DNA of 64,000 bases from Nocardia arthritidis (GCF_011801145.1 NZ_CP046172.1:2790001-2854000); one strand, 5' to 3'; counted from the stretch's first letter, positions 51,516-60,966 are shown. Numbers and translations are program-made. The notes: generated by a model not told the origin, from the letters alone.

Positions 51516-52382
51516 ATGGCAACCAGCACGGCACTCGGCCCCGCTCACGAAATCGACCTGCCCGGTGGACGGATCCGCTACCACGAGACGGGCGAGGGCG
51601 CTCCGGTCGTCTTCGCACACGGACTGCTCGTGAACGCGGACCTGTGGCGCAAGGTGGTACCCGTCGTGGCCGCGGCCGGATATCGCTGCATCACACCGGA
51701 TTGGCCGCTCGGCTCGCATTCGATACCGATGCCACATGCGGACCTGACCCCGCCCGGCGTCGCGGATCTCATGGCGGCTTTCTTGGAAAAGCTCGACCTG
51801 AACGACGTCACCTGGGTGGCGAACGACACCGGCGGCGCGTTAACTCAGATATTGCTCACCCAGAATCCGGACCGCATCGGACGCGTCGTGCTCGCCTCTG
51901 TCGACTCCTATGACAGCTTCTTTCCCGGCGCGCTCAAAGCCCTTACGCTGCTTGCGAAGATCCCGGGTTCGATGCGCCCGATGACCGAGGTACTGCGGAT
52001 ACGGGCACTGCACTCGCTATCGATCGCCTTCGGTATGGCGGCCAAATACCCGATGCCGCCCGAGGCGATCGACTCCTACCTGCTGCCGAGCCGCAACTCC
52101 GGTGCGATCCGAAAAGACCTGCGGCGCTTCGTGAAATCGGTGAAAAGCAGCTACACGCTGGATGCGGCGAAGCGGTTCGGCGCGGTTCGGCAGCCGGTGC
52201 TGCTCGCCTGGGCCGCGCAGGACCGGTTCTTCCCGGTGTCCTACGCCGAACGGCTGGCCATGGATCTGCCGAACGCGACCCTGCGCCTGATCGACGATTC
52301 CTACACCTTCCTGCCCGAAGACCAGCCCGAGTTGCTCGCCGAGGCGATCCTGGAGTTCACTCGGCTGCATGCCACGCCGTAG
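51516..52382 (+). CDS. Alpha/beta hydrolase, haloalkane dehalogenase-like
   Basis: A 288-residue hydrolase. HGLLVNADLW near 35 gives the oxyanion region. The nucleophile elbow WVANDTGGAL near 109 has Asp as nucleophile, as in haloalkane dehalogenases and epoxide hydrolases. WAAQDRFFPVSYAERL near 230 supplies the acid region, and the usual catalytic His near the end is not obvious (the segment reads IDDSYTFLPEDQPEL). That missing His questions full activity. The stop overlaps the TetR gene by 14 bases. The ATG follows AGGGAGG. Confidence 0.75.
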   Translation: MATSTALGPAHEIDLPGGRIRYHETGEGAPVVFAHGLLVNADLWRKVVPVVAAAGYRCITPDWPLGSHSIPMPHADLTPPGVADLMAAFLEKLDLNDVTWVANDTGGALTQILLTQNPDRIGRVVLASVDSYDSFFPGALKALTLLAKIPGSMRPMTEVLRIRALHSLSIAFGMAAKYPMPPEAIDSYLLPSRNSGAIRKDLRRFVKSVKSSYTLDAAKRFGAVRQPVLLAWAAQDRFFPVSYAERLAMDLPNATLRLIDDSYTFLPEDQPELLAEAILEFTRLHATP

Positions 52383-52971
52383 CCAGGAGGATCGATCCCG
52401 CACGACCAGGGCCGCACTGGAACAGGCGGGCCGCAGGTTGTTCGCCGAACGCGGCTTCGCGGGTACCTCGGCCGAGGAATTGGTGACCGAGGCCGGGGTC
52501 ACCCGCGGCGCGCTGCATCACCACTACGGCGACAAGCGCGGACTATTCGTCGCGGTGCTCGAACACGTGGAGATCGACATAGTCACGGAGGTCCGAAGCG
52601 CCATCGACACAACCGATCCCGACGATCTGATGGCGGGGATGGCCGTCGGACTGGCCACCTTCCTGGAGATCTGCCAGCGGCCCGACGTGCTGCGCATCGT
52701 GCTCACCGACGCGCCCGCGGTCCTCGGCTGGCAGGCTTGGCGGGAATTCGAGAACCAACACGGACTCGGCCTGATCGCAGGCGAATTGGAGCGAGCGCGC
52801 GCCGCCGGACTCATCGGCGACGCGCCCACCCAGGTGCTCGCCCAGATCCTGATGAGCGCGATTTCCGAGGCGAGCCTTATCGTCGCCCACGCCGACGATA
52901 AGGACACGGCCCGCGCCCAAGCTCAGCAATCGCTGCTGCTGCTCATCTCCGGCATGGTCCGGACGTCCTGA
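52369..52971 (+). CDS. TetR-family regulator
   Basis: A 200-residue TetR regulator. The helix-turn-helix region is RTTRAALEQAGRRLFAERGF, SAEELVTEAGVTRGALHHHYG and DKRGLFVAVLEHV. The ligand-binding part (60-195) is helical and includes VLGWQAWREFENQHG. The ATG lies within the final codons of the hydrolase gene. This translational coupling suggests that the regulator controls that operon, probably from the 133-base region upstream of 51516. Confidence 0.88.
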   Translation: MPRRSQEDRSRTTRAALEQAGRRLFAERGFAGTSAEELVTEAGVTRGALHHHYGDKRGLFVAVLEHVEIDIVTEVRSAIDTTDPDDLMAGMAVGLATFLEICQRPDVLRIVLTDAPAVLGWQAWREFENQHGLGLIAGELERARAAGLIGDAPTQVLAQILMSAISEASLIVAHADDKDTARAQAQQSLLLLISGMVRTS

Positions 52972-53028
52972 AATCCTCACGCTAGCTTGGTAATTCACGG
53001 TTTCGATGACAGCGTCGGACGAGTGACG

Positions 53029-53634
53029 TCAGGCAGGAGCGCCGAGCGGCGGATGCTCGAGCACGCGGAGCTTGTACTCCACCAGCTGGATGCGGCCGTC
53101 GAAGGTGCGGTGCTCGATCATCTCGAGGGCAACGTCCGGATAGCCGTCGTAGATGCGTTCCGCGCCTGTGGCACCGGTGATCACCGGGAACATTACGACC
53201 CGGAATCGGTCGACGAGCCCGGCTCGTAGCAGGGAGCGGCACAAGCTCAGGCTGCCGATCGTGCTGAGGAGCCCCGAGCCATTCGATTTCATGGTGCGGA
53301 CCGCCTCGACGGCGTCGCCGCGGACGAGTGTGGAGTTGGCCCACGTCAGTGGCTCCTCGAGTGAGGAGGAGAACACCACCTTGGACGCTTGCGTGAGCTC
53401 GTCGACGGACGCCTCTTCTTCGGGCCTGAACTCGTCTTGGCCATTGGGGACCTCGCCGGCGGCGAAGCCCGACATCAGGCGGTAGGTGTTCGCCCCCATC
53501 AGGTAGGTGGCCTTGGGCTGCTCGCCGAGCCATGCGAGGTACTCCGGGCCTTCGAGGCCCCAGAACCCGGGCCATCCCTCTCCCGATGCGTATCCGTCGA
53601 GGGAGGTGATGAAGTCGACGAGAAGCTCCGACAT
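53029..53634 (-). CDS. Dihydrofolate reductase-family (RibD C-terminal) protein
   Basis: A 201-residue protein of the RibD C-terminal/DHFR-like family. It starts MSELLVDFITSLDGYASGEG, then has YLMGANTYRLM, SKVVFSSSLEEPLTW, the NADPH-binding-type LLSTIGSLSLCRSLLRAGLV and FPVITGATGAERIYDG. Such proteins are NADPH-dependent reductases of unknown substrate in actinobacteria. The ATG at 53634 follows GGAAAGG and replaces a longer frame. It converges with the TetR gene. Confidence 0.83.
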   Translation of the reverse strand: MSELLVDFITSLDGYASGEGWPGFWGLEGPEYLAWLGEQPKATYLMGANTYRLMSGFAAGEVPNGQDEFRPEEEASVDELTQASKVVFSSSLEEPLTWANSTLVRGDAVEAVRTMKSNGSGLLSTIGSLSLCRSLLRAGLVDRFRVVMFPVITGATGAERIYDGYPDVALEMIEHRTFDGRIQLVEYKLRVLEHPPLGAPA

Positions 53635-53753
53635 GGTGGTGTCCTTTCCTGGGGTGTCACGAGCTTTGACCGGCCGGGAACCACAAACTCCTCGCTGCGA
53701 CACCGACAGTGTCGCCCAGCTCACGTTTCTTCCTCGCCACGCCGAACCCGGTG

Positions 53754-54266
53754 TCAGACAGCGCTGCCTTGCCGACTTGCTGATCCGGCCGTGCGGCGGA
53801 GTACGGCGGCGGTGGCCAGGAGGATGAAAGCGATTGCGGCGGTGCAGGTTCGGATGGCGTGGGCGAGTTGCCAGCGATCGCGGACGTCCGCCCAGTCGAC
53901 GGGCGGCACGGTGCTGACCCAGTCGCGTTGGTCGGCGTTGATGGGCAGGTTGACCGTCAGGGTCAGGATCAGCACGCCGATCAGCAGGGTGAGGGCGACG
54001 ATCGGGAACAGGCGATGGCCGCGGAGTGCGGTCGCGGCGAGGACCGCCGTCACGACCAGCGCGGGGAGCAGCGTTGCGGAGGCGAGCCGATCCATGCTGT
54101 TCAGTTCGATGTGCCGAACGGTGACGTAGGTAGGGCCGTCCGCCCCGCGCATCGACAGCTCGAGCACCAGCACGGTGAGCAGGAATCCGGTGAAGGTCCC
54201 GACCAGCAGCAGGCTGGCGAGTCGGGCGAATTGATTGATCGATGATCTTTCGACGGTGAATGGCAC
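53754..54266 (-). CDS. DUF1772 membrane protein
   Basis: A 170-residue protein with four hydrophobic segments (about 13-34, 60-80, 85-107 and 141-160). The hallmark of DUF1772/anthrone-oxygenase-like proteins is present between segments 3 and 4: VNLPINADQRDWV, then DWADVRDRWQLAHAIRT. The biochemical role in bacteria is unknown. It lies 119 bases upstream of the DHFR-like gene on the same strand and opposite to recO. Confidence 0.78.
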   Translation of the reverse strand: MPFTVERSSINQFARLASLLLVGTFTGFLLTVLVLELSMRGADGPTYVTVRHIELNSMDRLASATLLPALVVTAVLAATALRGHRLFPIVALTLLIGVLILTLTVNLPINADQRDWVSTVPPVDWADVRDRWQLAHAIRTCTAAIAFILLATAAVLRRTAGSASRQGSAV

Positions 54267-54378
54267 GGCGGCGTTCCTAACATATGAGATTCATATAGTA
54301 CGAAACCGATACTAAATCGCTCGATTCGATCCGTCGAGCCTGGCGGGCGTTGTCGCGGGGGCGTGCGAGGATGTTCGG

Positions 54379-55146
54379 GTGCGTTTGTATCGGGATGAGG
54401 CGGTTGTCGTTCGCCAGCACAAGCTGGGGGAGGCGGACCGCATCGTCACCTTGCTGACGCGGCAGCACGGATTGGTGCGGGCGGTGGCCAAGGGGGTGCG
54501 GCGGACCAAGTCTCGGTTCGGGGCGCGGTTGGAGCCGTTCGCGTACGTCGACGTGCAGCTGCATCCGGGACGCACTCTCGACACCATCACCCAGGTGCAC
54601 ACGATGGAGGCGTTCGCCGCCGATATCGTCGACGATTACGGCCGCTACACCACCGCGTGCGCGGTGCTGGAAACCGCCGAGCGGCTGGCGGGCGAGGAGC
54701 GCGCGCCCGCACCGAAACTGCATGCGCTCACCGCGAGCGCACTGCGCGCCATCGCCGCGAAACAGCACCCGCACGAACTGATCCTCGACGCATACCTGTT
54801 GCGCGCCATGGGTTTCGCCGGATGGGCGCCCGCACTGGACGAATGCGCCCGCTGCGCGACCCCCGGCCCGCACCGCGCCTTCCACGTCGCGGCGGGCGGC
54901 GCGGTGTGCGTGCACTGCCGCCCACCCGGCGCCGCCACCCCGGCCCCCGGCGTCCTCGACCTGCTCATCGCGCTGCTCAAGGGCGAATGGGCTTACATCG
55001 AAACCGTCCCCGACAACCTCCGCCGCCAAGCCAGCGGCCTGGTCGCCGCCCATCTGCAATGGCATCTGGAACGCCAACTCCGCACCCTCCCGCTGATCGA
55101 ACGCTCGCGTCCGGCGTTGGCGGCCAACGGGAGTGTGGCTCTATAG
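54379..55146 (+). CDS. recO: DNA repair protein RecO
   Basis: A 255-residue recombination mediator of the RecFOR pathway. The N-terminal OB fold has [22 protein letters not shown] and [23 protein letters not shown]. The C-terminal part carries four Cys in [10 protein letters not shown] and CVHCRPP, the zinc site of the bacterial family. GTG start. It keeps the recO-uppS order of mycobacteria. The stop is 89 bases before the uppS start proposed here. Confidence 0.95.
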   Translation: MRLYRDEAVVVRQHKLGEADRIVTLLTRQHGLVRAVAKGVRRTKSRFGARLEPFAYVDVQLHPGRTLDTITQVHTMEAFAADIVDDYGRYTTACAVLETAERLAGEERAPAPKLHALTASALRAIAAKQHPHELILDAYLLRAMGFAGWAPALDECARCATPGPHRAFHVAAGGAVCVHCRPPGAATPAPGVLDLLIALLKGEWAYIETVPDNLRRQASGLVAAHLQWHLERQLRTLPLIERSRPALAANGSVAL

Positions 55147-55237
55147 CGCCACGCGTCACGTGGCGAAGTTGTGCGAAGCGTGTGGAAAGTGTGTGGGGCT
55201 CGGTCGGGCCGCCGAGGGCATCGGGCAGGATGGAGCC

Positions 55238-56047
55238 GTGATTCTGCGCCGAGACTCCGCCACCGCGACCGTTCCGGATAACGGAAGGTCGGTGCGGCCG
55301 CCGTCCCAGCATCCGTCGGGTGCGCGGCCGCCGAAGTTGCCGCCGGAGCTGGTGCCCAACCATGTGGCGTTGGTGATGGACGGCAACGGCCGATGGGCGC
55401 AGGAGCGCGGGCTGCCGCGCACCGCTGGACACGAGCGCGGCGAGGCCGTGCTGATGGACACCGTCGAGGGCTGTATCGAAATCGGGGTGAAGTGGCTGTC
55501 GGCGTTCGCGTTCTCCACTGAGAACTGGCGGCGCAGCCCGGAGGAGGTGCGCTTCCTCATGGGGTTCAACCGCGATGTGATCCGCCGCCGCCGCGACGAA
55601 ATGCACGAGATGGGTGTCCGGGTGCGCTGGGCGGGCCGCCGTCCGCGCCTGTGGCGCAGCGTGATCAAGGAACTCGAGATCGCCGAGGAACTCACCAAGG
55701 ACAATACGGTGATGACCCTCACCATGTGCGTCAACTACGGTGGCCGCGCCGAAATCGCCGACGCCGCAAAGGAAATCGCGCGCCGGGTGGCCGCGGGCGA
55801 ACTGGATCCGGAGAAGGTCACCGAGGCGACCGTCGCCCGGTTCATGGACGAGCCGGATATGCCGGACGTCGATCTGTTCCTACGTCCCTCGGGCGAGCTG
55901 CGCAGCTCCAACTTCCTGATCTGGCAGTCGGCCTACGCCGAATTCGTCTACCAGCACACGCTTTTCCCCGATTTCGACCGGCGCAACCTGTGGGACGCCT
56001 GCGTCGAGTACGCTTCGCGTGACCGCCGCTTCGGCGGCACCAAGTGA
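55238..56047 (+). CDS. uppS: Decaprenyl/undecaprenyl diphosphate synthase
   Basis: A 269-residue cis-prenyltransferase that makes the long-chain polyprenyl diphosphate carrying cell-wall precursors. Signature regions are [18 protein letters not shown] (metal-binding Asp in MDG), [52 protein letters not shown] and RRFGG at the end. Related mycobacterial enzymes produce decaprenyl diphosphate. The GTG at 55238 follows GGATGGAG and is chosen over an upstream codon at 55133 that would overlap recO. Confidence 0.95.
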   Translation: MILRRDSATATVPDNGRSVRPPSQHPSGARPPKLPPELVPNHVALVMDGNGRWAQERGLPRTAGHERGEAVLMDTVEGCIEIGVKWLSAFAFSTENWRRSPEEVRFLMGFNRDVIRRRRDEMHEMGVRVRWAGRRPRLWRSVIKELEIAEELTKDNTVMTLTMCVNYGGRAEIADAAKEIARRVAAGELDPEKVTEATVARFMDEPDMPDVDLFLRPSGELRSSNFLIWQSAYAEFVYQHTLFPDFDRRNLWDACVEYASRDRRFGGTK

Positions 56048-56472
56048 ACGGCAGCAGAATGGACGCGGTGGTCACTCCGGCCGAGGAATTGCAGGCGCGC
56101 GCGGGCGCCGGGTTGTCGCTGTACGACGTCGACGTGCGGGTCGATCAGGACGGCTCGCTGAGCTTCCAATACGAGGGTGCGCTGTGCTCGCTGCGCGGGG
56201 TGAACCTGTCCGCCGGGCTCGACGTGCTCAGCCTCACCTGCGTGCTCGCCTGGGACCGCCCGCTGAAACCGCAGCTGCACAAGCGGGTCGCCGAGCGCAA
56301 CAATGCGCTGAAGTTCGGTTCGCTGACGCTGATCAACCGCGACAAGTTGGCCGACGTCATCCTGCGCTACACCTTCCCGGCGGCCGGACTCGACGATCAG
56401 GCGCTGGCCATGATGCTGCTGCTGGTGCTGTCCGACGCCGGCCGGGCCAGACAGGGACTGCTGCTGCCGTGA
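56044..56472 (+). CDS. Rv2360c-like YbjN-type protein
   Basis: A 142-residue protein with strands [20 protein letters not shown] and a helical end ([24 protein letters not shown]). The GTG start overlaps the uppS stop by 4 bases. The equivalent gene follows uppS in mycobacteria (Rv2360c). The pattern is close to YbjN/secretion-chaperone-like folds, but no activity is known. Translational coupling suggests an associated role near the polyprenyl synthase. Confidence 0.75.
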   Translation: MNGSRMDAVVTPAEELQARAGAGLSLYDVDVRVDQDGSLSFQYEGALCSLRGVNLSAGLDVLSLTCVLAWDRPLKPQLHKRVAERNNALKFGSLTLINRDKLADVILRYTFPAAGLDDQALAMMLLLVLSDAGRARQGLLLP

Positions 56473-56477
56473 ACCCG

Positions 56478-56489
56478 TGACAGATGTCA
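56478..56489. promoter_or_regulatory. Candidate operator upstream of the ABC exporter
   Basis: TGACAGATGTCA is an inverted repeat (TGACA-2-TGTCA) 60 bases before the ABC ATPase start, and GTGACAG occurs again 13 bases downstream (56499-56505). The ABC genes lie directly upstream of a NarL-type two-component system, so this may be the response regulator's binding site. Assignment is by position only. Confidence 0.4.
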
Positions 56490-56548
56490 TGGCGGAGTCG
56501 TGACAGCCGGGCGAGGTCCGCGGCCCCGGATTCGGCGACCGTTGAGCC

Positions 56549-57505
56549 ATGACATCAGCACTGAGGGCCGTATTCTCGGCCGCGGGGGGCGCTGCACACC
56601 GGAAAGCGCCCGCGATAGAACTGCGTGACCTGCACAAGAGCTTCCGCCAAGCGGGCGGCGGCGCCGTGCGGGCGGTCGACGGGCTCGACCTGGTGATCCA
56701 GCCGGGCGAGATCGTCGCATTCCTCGGCCCGAACGGCGCAGGTAAGACCACGACCATCGATATGCTGCTCGGCCTGAGCGCGCCGGATTCGGGCAGCGTT
56801 CGGGTTTTCGGCGCAGACCCCGCGCAAGCCATTGCGGCAGGCCGGATTTCGGCGGTGATGCAGTCCGGCGGGCTGCTGCCGGACCTCACCGTCGCCGAAA
56901 CCGTAAGGCTGATCGGCACTTTGCACGCGAGCCCGCGGCCGGTGCAGGAGGTGCTGGCGCGCGCCGGAATCATGGGCATCGCCGATCGGCTGGTCGGCAA
57001 GTGCTCCGGCGGACAGCAGCAGCGGCTGCGGTTCGCGCTCGCGCTGCTGCCGAATCCGGATCTGATCGTGCTGGACGAGCCGACCACCGGCATGGATGTC
57101 GAAGGGCGGCGGGAATTCTGGAATGCCATGCGGGAGGACTCCAACCGCGGCCGCACCGTGCTGTTCGCCACCCACTACCTCGACGAGGCCGACGCGTACG
57201 CGGACCGCGTCGTGCTGATCCGCGCGGGCAAAGTGGTCGCCGACGGTACCGCGGCCGAGGTCAAGAATCTGGCCGCGGGCCGGACGCTGTCCGCGACCCT
57301 GCCCGGCGCGGATCCCGCACGGCTGCTCGCGCTTCCGGGCGTCGACAATGTCGAACTGCGCGGCGATCGAATCATCATGCAGGCCAAGGACTCCGATTCC
57401 GTCGCCCGCTACCTGCTGACCGAGACCGCCGCGGTGGATCTCGAAATCACCGCGCACAACCTGGAATCCGCATTCCTGGCGCTGACCACCGGAGGGGACC
57501 GATGA
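56549..57505 (+). CDS. ABC transporter ATP-binding protein (ABC-2 exporter)
   Basis: A 318-residue ATPase of the DrrA/CcmA-type exporters. Walker A is GPNGAGKTTT, the Q-loop region reads VMQSGGLLPDLTV, the signature is CSGGQQQRLRFALAL, Walker B is LIVLDEPTTGMD and the switch His is FATHYLDEADAYADR. A C-terminal extension of about 75 residues follows, as in exporter ATPases. The stop overlaps the permease ATG. It likely exports a lipid, peptide or drug. Confidence 0.92.
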   Translation: MTSALRAVFSAAGGAAHRKAPAIELRDLHKSFRQAGGGAVRAVDGLDLVIQPGEIVAFLGPNGAGKTTTIDMLLGLSAPDSGSVRVFGADPAQAIAAGRISAVMQSGGLLPDLTVAETVRLIGTLHASPRPVQEVLARAGIMGIADRLVGKCSGGQQQRLRFALALLPNPDLIVLDEPTTGMDVEGRREFWNAMREDSNRGRTVLFATHYLDEADAYADRVVLIRAGKVVADGTAAEVKNLAAGRTLSATLPGADPARLLALPGVDNVELRGDRIIMQAKDSDSVARYLLTETAAVDLEITAHNLESAFLALTTGGDR

Positions 57506-58278
57506 CAACTACCATCAATGTGGCCGGAATGCGTTCCGCGCTTGGGGGATTCAGCACCGGCTTCTTGGGCTTGGAATTGCGGCGGACGCTGCGCAACCGC
57601 CGCACGATGATTTTCACGCTGGTTTTCCCGCCGGTGTTCTTCGCTATCTTCGGTCTGCAGAACGGTGCGAAGGGGGAGACGGCCGGATCGGGCAACGTCA
57701 CCGCCTACATCATGGTGTCGATCGCCCTGTACGGCGCGATGCTGGCCACCACGAGCGGCGGCGCCATGGTCGCGGTGGAGCGCGCGCACGGATGGAGTCG
57801 GCAGCTGCGGTTGACCCCGCTGCGTCCGGTCGCCTACATCGCGACCAAGGTGATCGTCGCGATGGTTCTCGGATTATTCTCCGTCACAACGGTTTTCGTG
57901 TTGGGCGCGGTCTTGGGCGCGCACCTCACCCCGGTCGCCTGGGTGAGCTGCTTCGTACTCGCCTGGGTCTGCTCCTCGGTGTTCGCGGCCTTCGGGCTGT
58001 TCATGGGGTACCTGCTGCCGTCGGAGAACGTCATGCAGATCCTCGGCCCGGTGCTCGCGGCCCTCGCCTTCGCGGGCGGGCTGTTCATACCGCCGTCGGG
58101 CTGGTTCGAGACGGTGTCGAAGGTGTTCCCCACCAATGGAATCGCCACCCTGGCCCGGTTGCCGTTCGTAAATCCCGGTGTCGGATCGATCGCCTTGGCG
58201 GTGTTGAACGTCGTTATATGGCTGGGGATCTTCGTCACGGGCGCCGCGCTGCTCTTCCGTCGTGATACCGCGCGCTGA
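57502..58278 (+). CDS. ABC-2 type permease
   Basis: A 258-residue six-span permease. After an N-terminal cytosolic part (LGLELRRTLRNRRTMIFTLVFP) come hydrophobic segments near 65, 110, 140, 180 and 230. The pattern SGGAMVAVERAHGWSRQLRLTPL is the typical ABC-2 coupling helix. The ATG at 57502 forms ATGA with the ATPase stop, so the two products are made together. Confidence 0.9.
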   Translation: MTTTINVAGMRSALGGFSTGFLGLELRRTLRNRRTMIFTLVFPPVFFAIFGLQNGAKGETAGSGNVTAYIMVSIALYGAMLATTSGGAMVAVERAHGWSRQLRLTPLRPVAYIATKVIVAMVLGLFSVTTVFVLGAVLGAHLTPVAWVSCFVLAWVCSSVFAAFGLFMGYLLPSENVMQILGPVLAALAFAGGLFIPPSGWFETVSKVFPTNGIATLARLPFVNPGVGSIALAVLNVVIWLGIFVTGAALLFRRDTAR

Positions 58279-58286
58279 GGGGTACC

Positions 58287-58330
58287 GGCCGTGCGGTCGC
58301 TCATCAGGGTGGATGAGCGGCCGCACGGCC
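58287..58330. terminator. Strong hairpin after the ABC operon
   Basis: GGCCGTGCGGTCGCTCATC (58287-58305) pairs with 58312-58330 over 19 positions, with a single G-U pair and a 6-base loop. It begins 9 bases after the permease stop. No U-run follows, as is common for high-GC actinobacteria. It separates the ABC pair from the histidine kinase gene. Confidence 0.75.
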
Positions 58331-58410
58331 GTGTGTGCGGGGTCGCCGGTGTTGGAGACGGTAGCGTCGAGGCCCGTGAGGCAGGATCAGCGTGTGCGCG
58401 GGGCGGCCCC

Positions 58411-59613
58411 GTGGAGGTGAGAGCGCGGCTCGAGACGCTCCGGCCGCGGGCTGCGCGGTTGGTGGACAGGGTGTTCGGTATCGGACCGCATGGCACGTCC
58501 AAACTGCGGCACGGCTGGTTCGGTACGTTCTTGGCGACCGCCTGGTTGGCCTACCTGGTCGGTCCGGTGATCGGGGAGTGGGGCAGCGGCGCGTACGTAA
58601 GGGCGATCGCGGGGGCGGCATGTGTGATCGTCTTCGGTGCGTTGATCGTGGCGGCCTTCGTCACGTTCCGGCAGTCCAACTGGCCCGATATGGACGAATT
58701 CCTCGAACCGCCCCAACCCCAGGCGCGAATTTGGGCGGTGCTGGGCGCGATGGCGGTCCTGGTCGTCGCCATGACGTTGTTGCTCGGGCCGACCGCCCTG
58801 CTGACGGCGATCTATATCGCGGTCGTCTCGATCTTCGGCCTGCCGGTGCGCCGCGCCGGATATGTCGCGCTCGGGGTCAGCATCGGGTTGCTGGTGGTGC
58901 CCAACGTCGTGCCCGGCTGGGAACTCGGCGGTGTCCCGATCTTCGTGGCGATCGTACCGATAATCATCTGGATCGGCCGCGAGATCGGGTTGCGCGGGCG
59001 CAGACTGCAACTGCTCGCGCGGCGTCAGCGCGCGGAACTCGCCCTCGTCGAGGAACGTAACCGGGTGGCCCGCGACGTGCACGACATCCTGGGTCATTCG
59101 CTCACTGTCATCACCGTGAAGACCGAACTGGCGCAACGGCTCATCGATATCGACCTGGATCGGGCGCGCACCGAACTGGCCGATATCGAGCGGCTGGCCC
59201 GCGAGGCGCTGGCCGGGGTGCGCGATACGGTCGGCGGGCTGCGCGAGGTGAGCTTGCGCGGCGAGCTGGCCAACGCGCGCTCGGCGCTGGCCGCCGCGGA
59301 TATCGCCGCCCGGCTGCCCGAACCGGATTCACTGCCGGACGGCGACAACGAACTCTTCGGCTGGGTGCTGCGCGAGGCGGTCACGAATGTGGTGCGGCAC
59401 AGCGCCGCTCGGCATTGCACGGTCACCGTCACCCCGACCACCATCGAGGTGGTCGACGACGGGCGCGGTATGGGATCGGGCGCCGCCGGAACCGGTGTGT
59501 CCGGGCTGCGGGAGCGGGTGCGCGCCGCGGGCGGCACGCTGACCTTCGGCACACCGGAGGGAGGTGGGGTGCGTGTCGTCGCGACCATTCCGTATCCCGT
59601 CGAAAAGGATTGA
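58411..59613 (+). CDS. Sensor histidine kinase, DesK/NarX-type
   Basis: A 400-residue membrane sensor kinase. Two to three pairs of hydrophobic segments occupy about residues 30-190 (e.g. GACVIVFGALIVAAFVTF-like and LLVVPNVVPGW). The HisKA_3 phosphoacceptor region is EERNRVARDVHDILGHSLTV, with the phosphorylated His in DVHDILGH. The ATPase domain has LREAVTNVVRHSAAR, VVDDGRGMG and GTGVSGLRERVRAAGG. GTG at 58411 is taken because the upstream segment contains the hairpin at 58287-58330. It pairs with the response regulator 43 bases downstream and probably senses an envelope signal. Confidence 0.88.
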   Translation: MEVRARLETLRPRAARLVDRVFGIGPHGTSKLRHGWFGTFLATAWLAYLVGPVIGEWGSGAYVRAIAGAACVIVFGALIVAAFVTFRQSNWPDMDEFLEPPQPQARIWAVLGAMAVLVVAMTLLLGPTALLTAIYIAVVSIFGLPVRRAGYVALGVSIGLLVVPNVVPGWELGGVPIFVAIVPIIIWIGREIGLRGRRLQLLARRQRAELALVEERNRVARDVHDILGHSLTVITVKTELAQRLIDIDLDRARTELADIERLAREALAGVRDTVGGLREVSLRGELANARSALAAADIAARLPEPDSLPDGDNELFGWVLREAVTNVVRHSAARHCTVTVTPTTIEVVDDGRGMGSGAAGTGVSGLRERVRAAGGTLTFGTPEGGGVRVVATIPYPVEKD

Positions 59614-59655
59614 TATACAACGGATGTGCGGGGTGGGTGGAGGTATGGAGGATCG

Positions 59656-60261
59656 ATGATCCGGTTGTTGCTCGCCGACGATCAGGCGCTGGTGCGCGGT
59701 GCGCTGGCCGCGCTGCTCGGGCTGGAAACCGATTTGGAGGTCGTCGCGGAGGTCGGGCGCGGCGACGAGGTGCTGGACGCGGTGGCGCGCAGTAAACCCG
59801 ATGTGGTGCTGCTGGATGTGGAAATGCCTGGGCTGGACGGTATTTCGGTCGCCGAACAGCTTCATACCACCCATCCGGACGTGCGCATACTGATGGTCAC
59901 CACCTTCGGGCGGCCCGGATACCTGCGCCGCGCCATCGACGCGGGCGCGAGCGGCTTCGTGGTCAAGGACACCCCGGCCCGTGAACTCGCCGATGCGGTG
60001 CGGCGGGTCCAAATGGGTTTGCGTGTGGTCGATCCGGCGCTGGCCACCGAAACGCTCACCGCGGGCACCTCACCGCTCACCGCCCGGGAGCGCGAGGTGC
60101 TCACCGCCGCGGCCGACGGTGCCACCGCCGGTGCCATCGCCAAAAAGCTGCACCTTTCGGAAGGCACTGTGCGCAACCACCTTTCGTCGGCGATCGGCAA
60201 GACCGGCACCAGCAACCGGGCCGAGGCCGTGCGCGCCGCCGAACGTCTGGGTTGGCTGTAG
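59656..60261 (+). CDS. NarL/LuxR-type response regulator
   Basis: A 201-residue response regulator. The receiver domain (1-120) has ADDQALVRGALAALL, the phosphoacceptor Asp in DVVLLDVEMPGLDG, and VVKDTPARELADAVR. The C-terminal LuxR-type helix-turn-helix is LTAREREVLTAAADGATAGA, then IAKKLHLSEGTVRNHLSSAI. The ATG follows GGAGG at 5 bases. With the sensor kinase it probably controls the ABC exporter upstream. Confidence 0.93.
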   Translation: MIRLLLADDQALVRGALAALLGLETDLEVVAEVGRGDEVLDAVARSKPDVVLLDVEMPGLDGISVAEQLHTTHPDVRILMVTTFGRPGYLRRAIDAGASGFVVKDTPARELADAVRRVQMGLRVVDPALATETLTAGTSPLTAREREVLTAAADGATAGAIAKKLHLSEGTVRNHLSSAIGKTGTSNRAEAVRAAERLGWL

Positions 60262-60336
60262 TCGAATTCGCGCGCGGCAGTTGGCTTCCCAGGCAAGCTG
60301 ATCGCTATGCGGGCGTTGTCGCGGGCGGCGCGCGTT

Positions 60337-60939
60337 TCAGGTTTTGTGGTTATAGGTGAGGAGGGCGCGGAGGCCGCGGGCGATGGTGTCGGGGTCGACG
60401 TCGCCGAGGATCAAGTGCTGCAACATGAATCCGGGGAACATGCCTACGGCCGTGACGGCGATGGCGGCGGTGTCGGCGTCCGGGGCGATCCAGCCCTGGT
60501 CGCGCATGCGTTCGGCGTAGAGCTCCCAGTGTCCGCGGATGGCGGTCATCGCCGCGCCGACAAAGGCGTTCGCCTCCGGCTGTACCAGGGCGAGCGCCCA
60601 GGCCTGGGGGGCCAAGCGAATTCGGCCGGACGGGCCGCTGTTCTCGATGATCATCTCGGTCATAGTCCGGACCAACTCGTCCGGGGTCGGCAGCGGATCG
60701 GCATTGATGGCGGTGTCGAGCCGGTCGCGCACCTCGTCGGCGGTCGCCGCGGCGATGGCGGCGATAAGCTCGTTCTTGCTCTTGAAGTAGCGGTAGACCG
60801 CGCCGGCGGACAGCCCGGATTCGGCGAAGACATCCTGCATCGAGGTCTCGTGAAAACCCTTGCGGGTGAAGCATAATTGGGCCGCGTCCAGGATCTGTTG
60901 ACGGCGCCGTTCTAGATGTTCTTCGCTGACTCGGGGCAC
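60337..60939 (-). CDS. TetR-family regulator
   Basis: A 200-residue repressor. HTH region: RRRQQILDAAQLCFTRKGFH, TSMQDVFAESGLSAGAVYRY and FKSKNELIAAIA. The C-terminal ligand domain contains APQAWALALVQPEANAF. GTG at 60939 follows GGAAGC. Two AACGAA/TTCGTT operators lie between it and the divergent ABC-2/YhgE-like membrane gene at 61042, so it very probably represses both. Confidence 0.92.
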   Translation of the reverse strand: MPRVSEEHLERRRQQILDAAQLCFTRKGFHETSMQDVFAESGLSAGAVYRYFKSKNELIAAIAAATADEVRDRLDTAINADPLPTPDELVRTMTEMIIENSGPSGRIRLAPQAWALALVQPEANAFVGAAMTAIRGHWELYAERMRDQGWIAPDADTAAIAVTAVGMFPGFMLQHLILGDVDPDTIARGLRALLTYNHKT

Positions 60940-60952
60940 GCTTCCAAAGTAA

Positions 60953-60966
60953 AACGAATGTTCGTT
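60953..60966. promoter_or_regulatory. TetR operator 1
   Basis: AACGAATGTTCGTT: perfect half-sites AACGAA and TTCGTT with a 2-base spacer. It begins 14 bases upstream of the TetR start, so binding there would block that promoter or early elongation. The same half-sites recur at 61014-61027. Confidence 0.7.
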
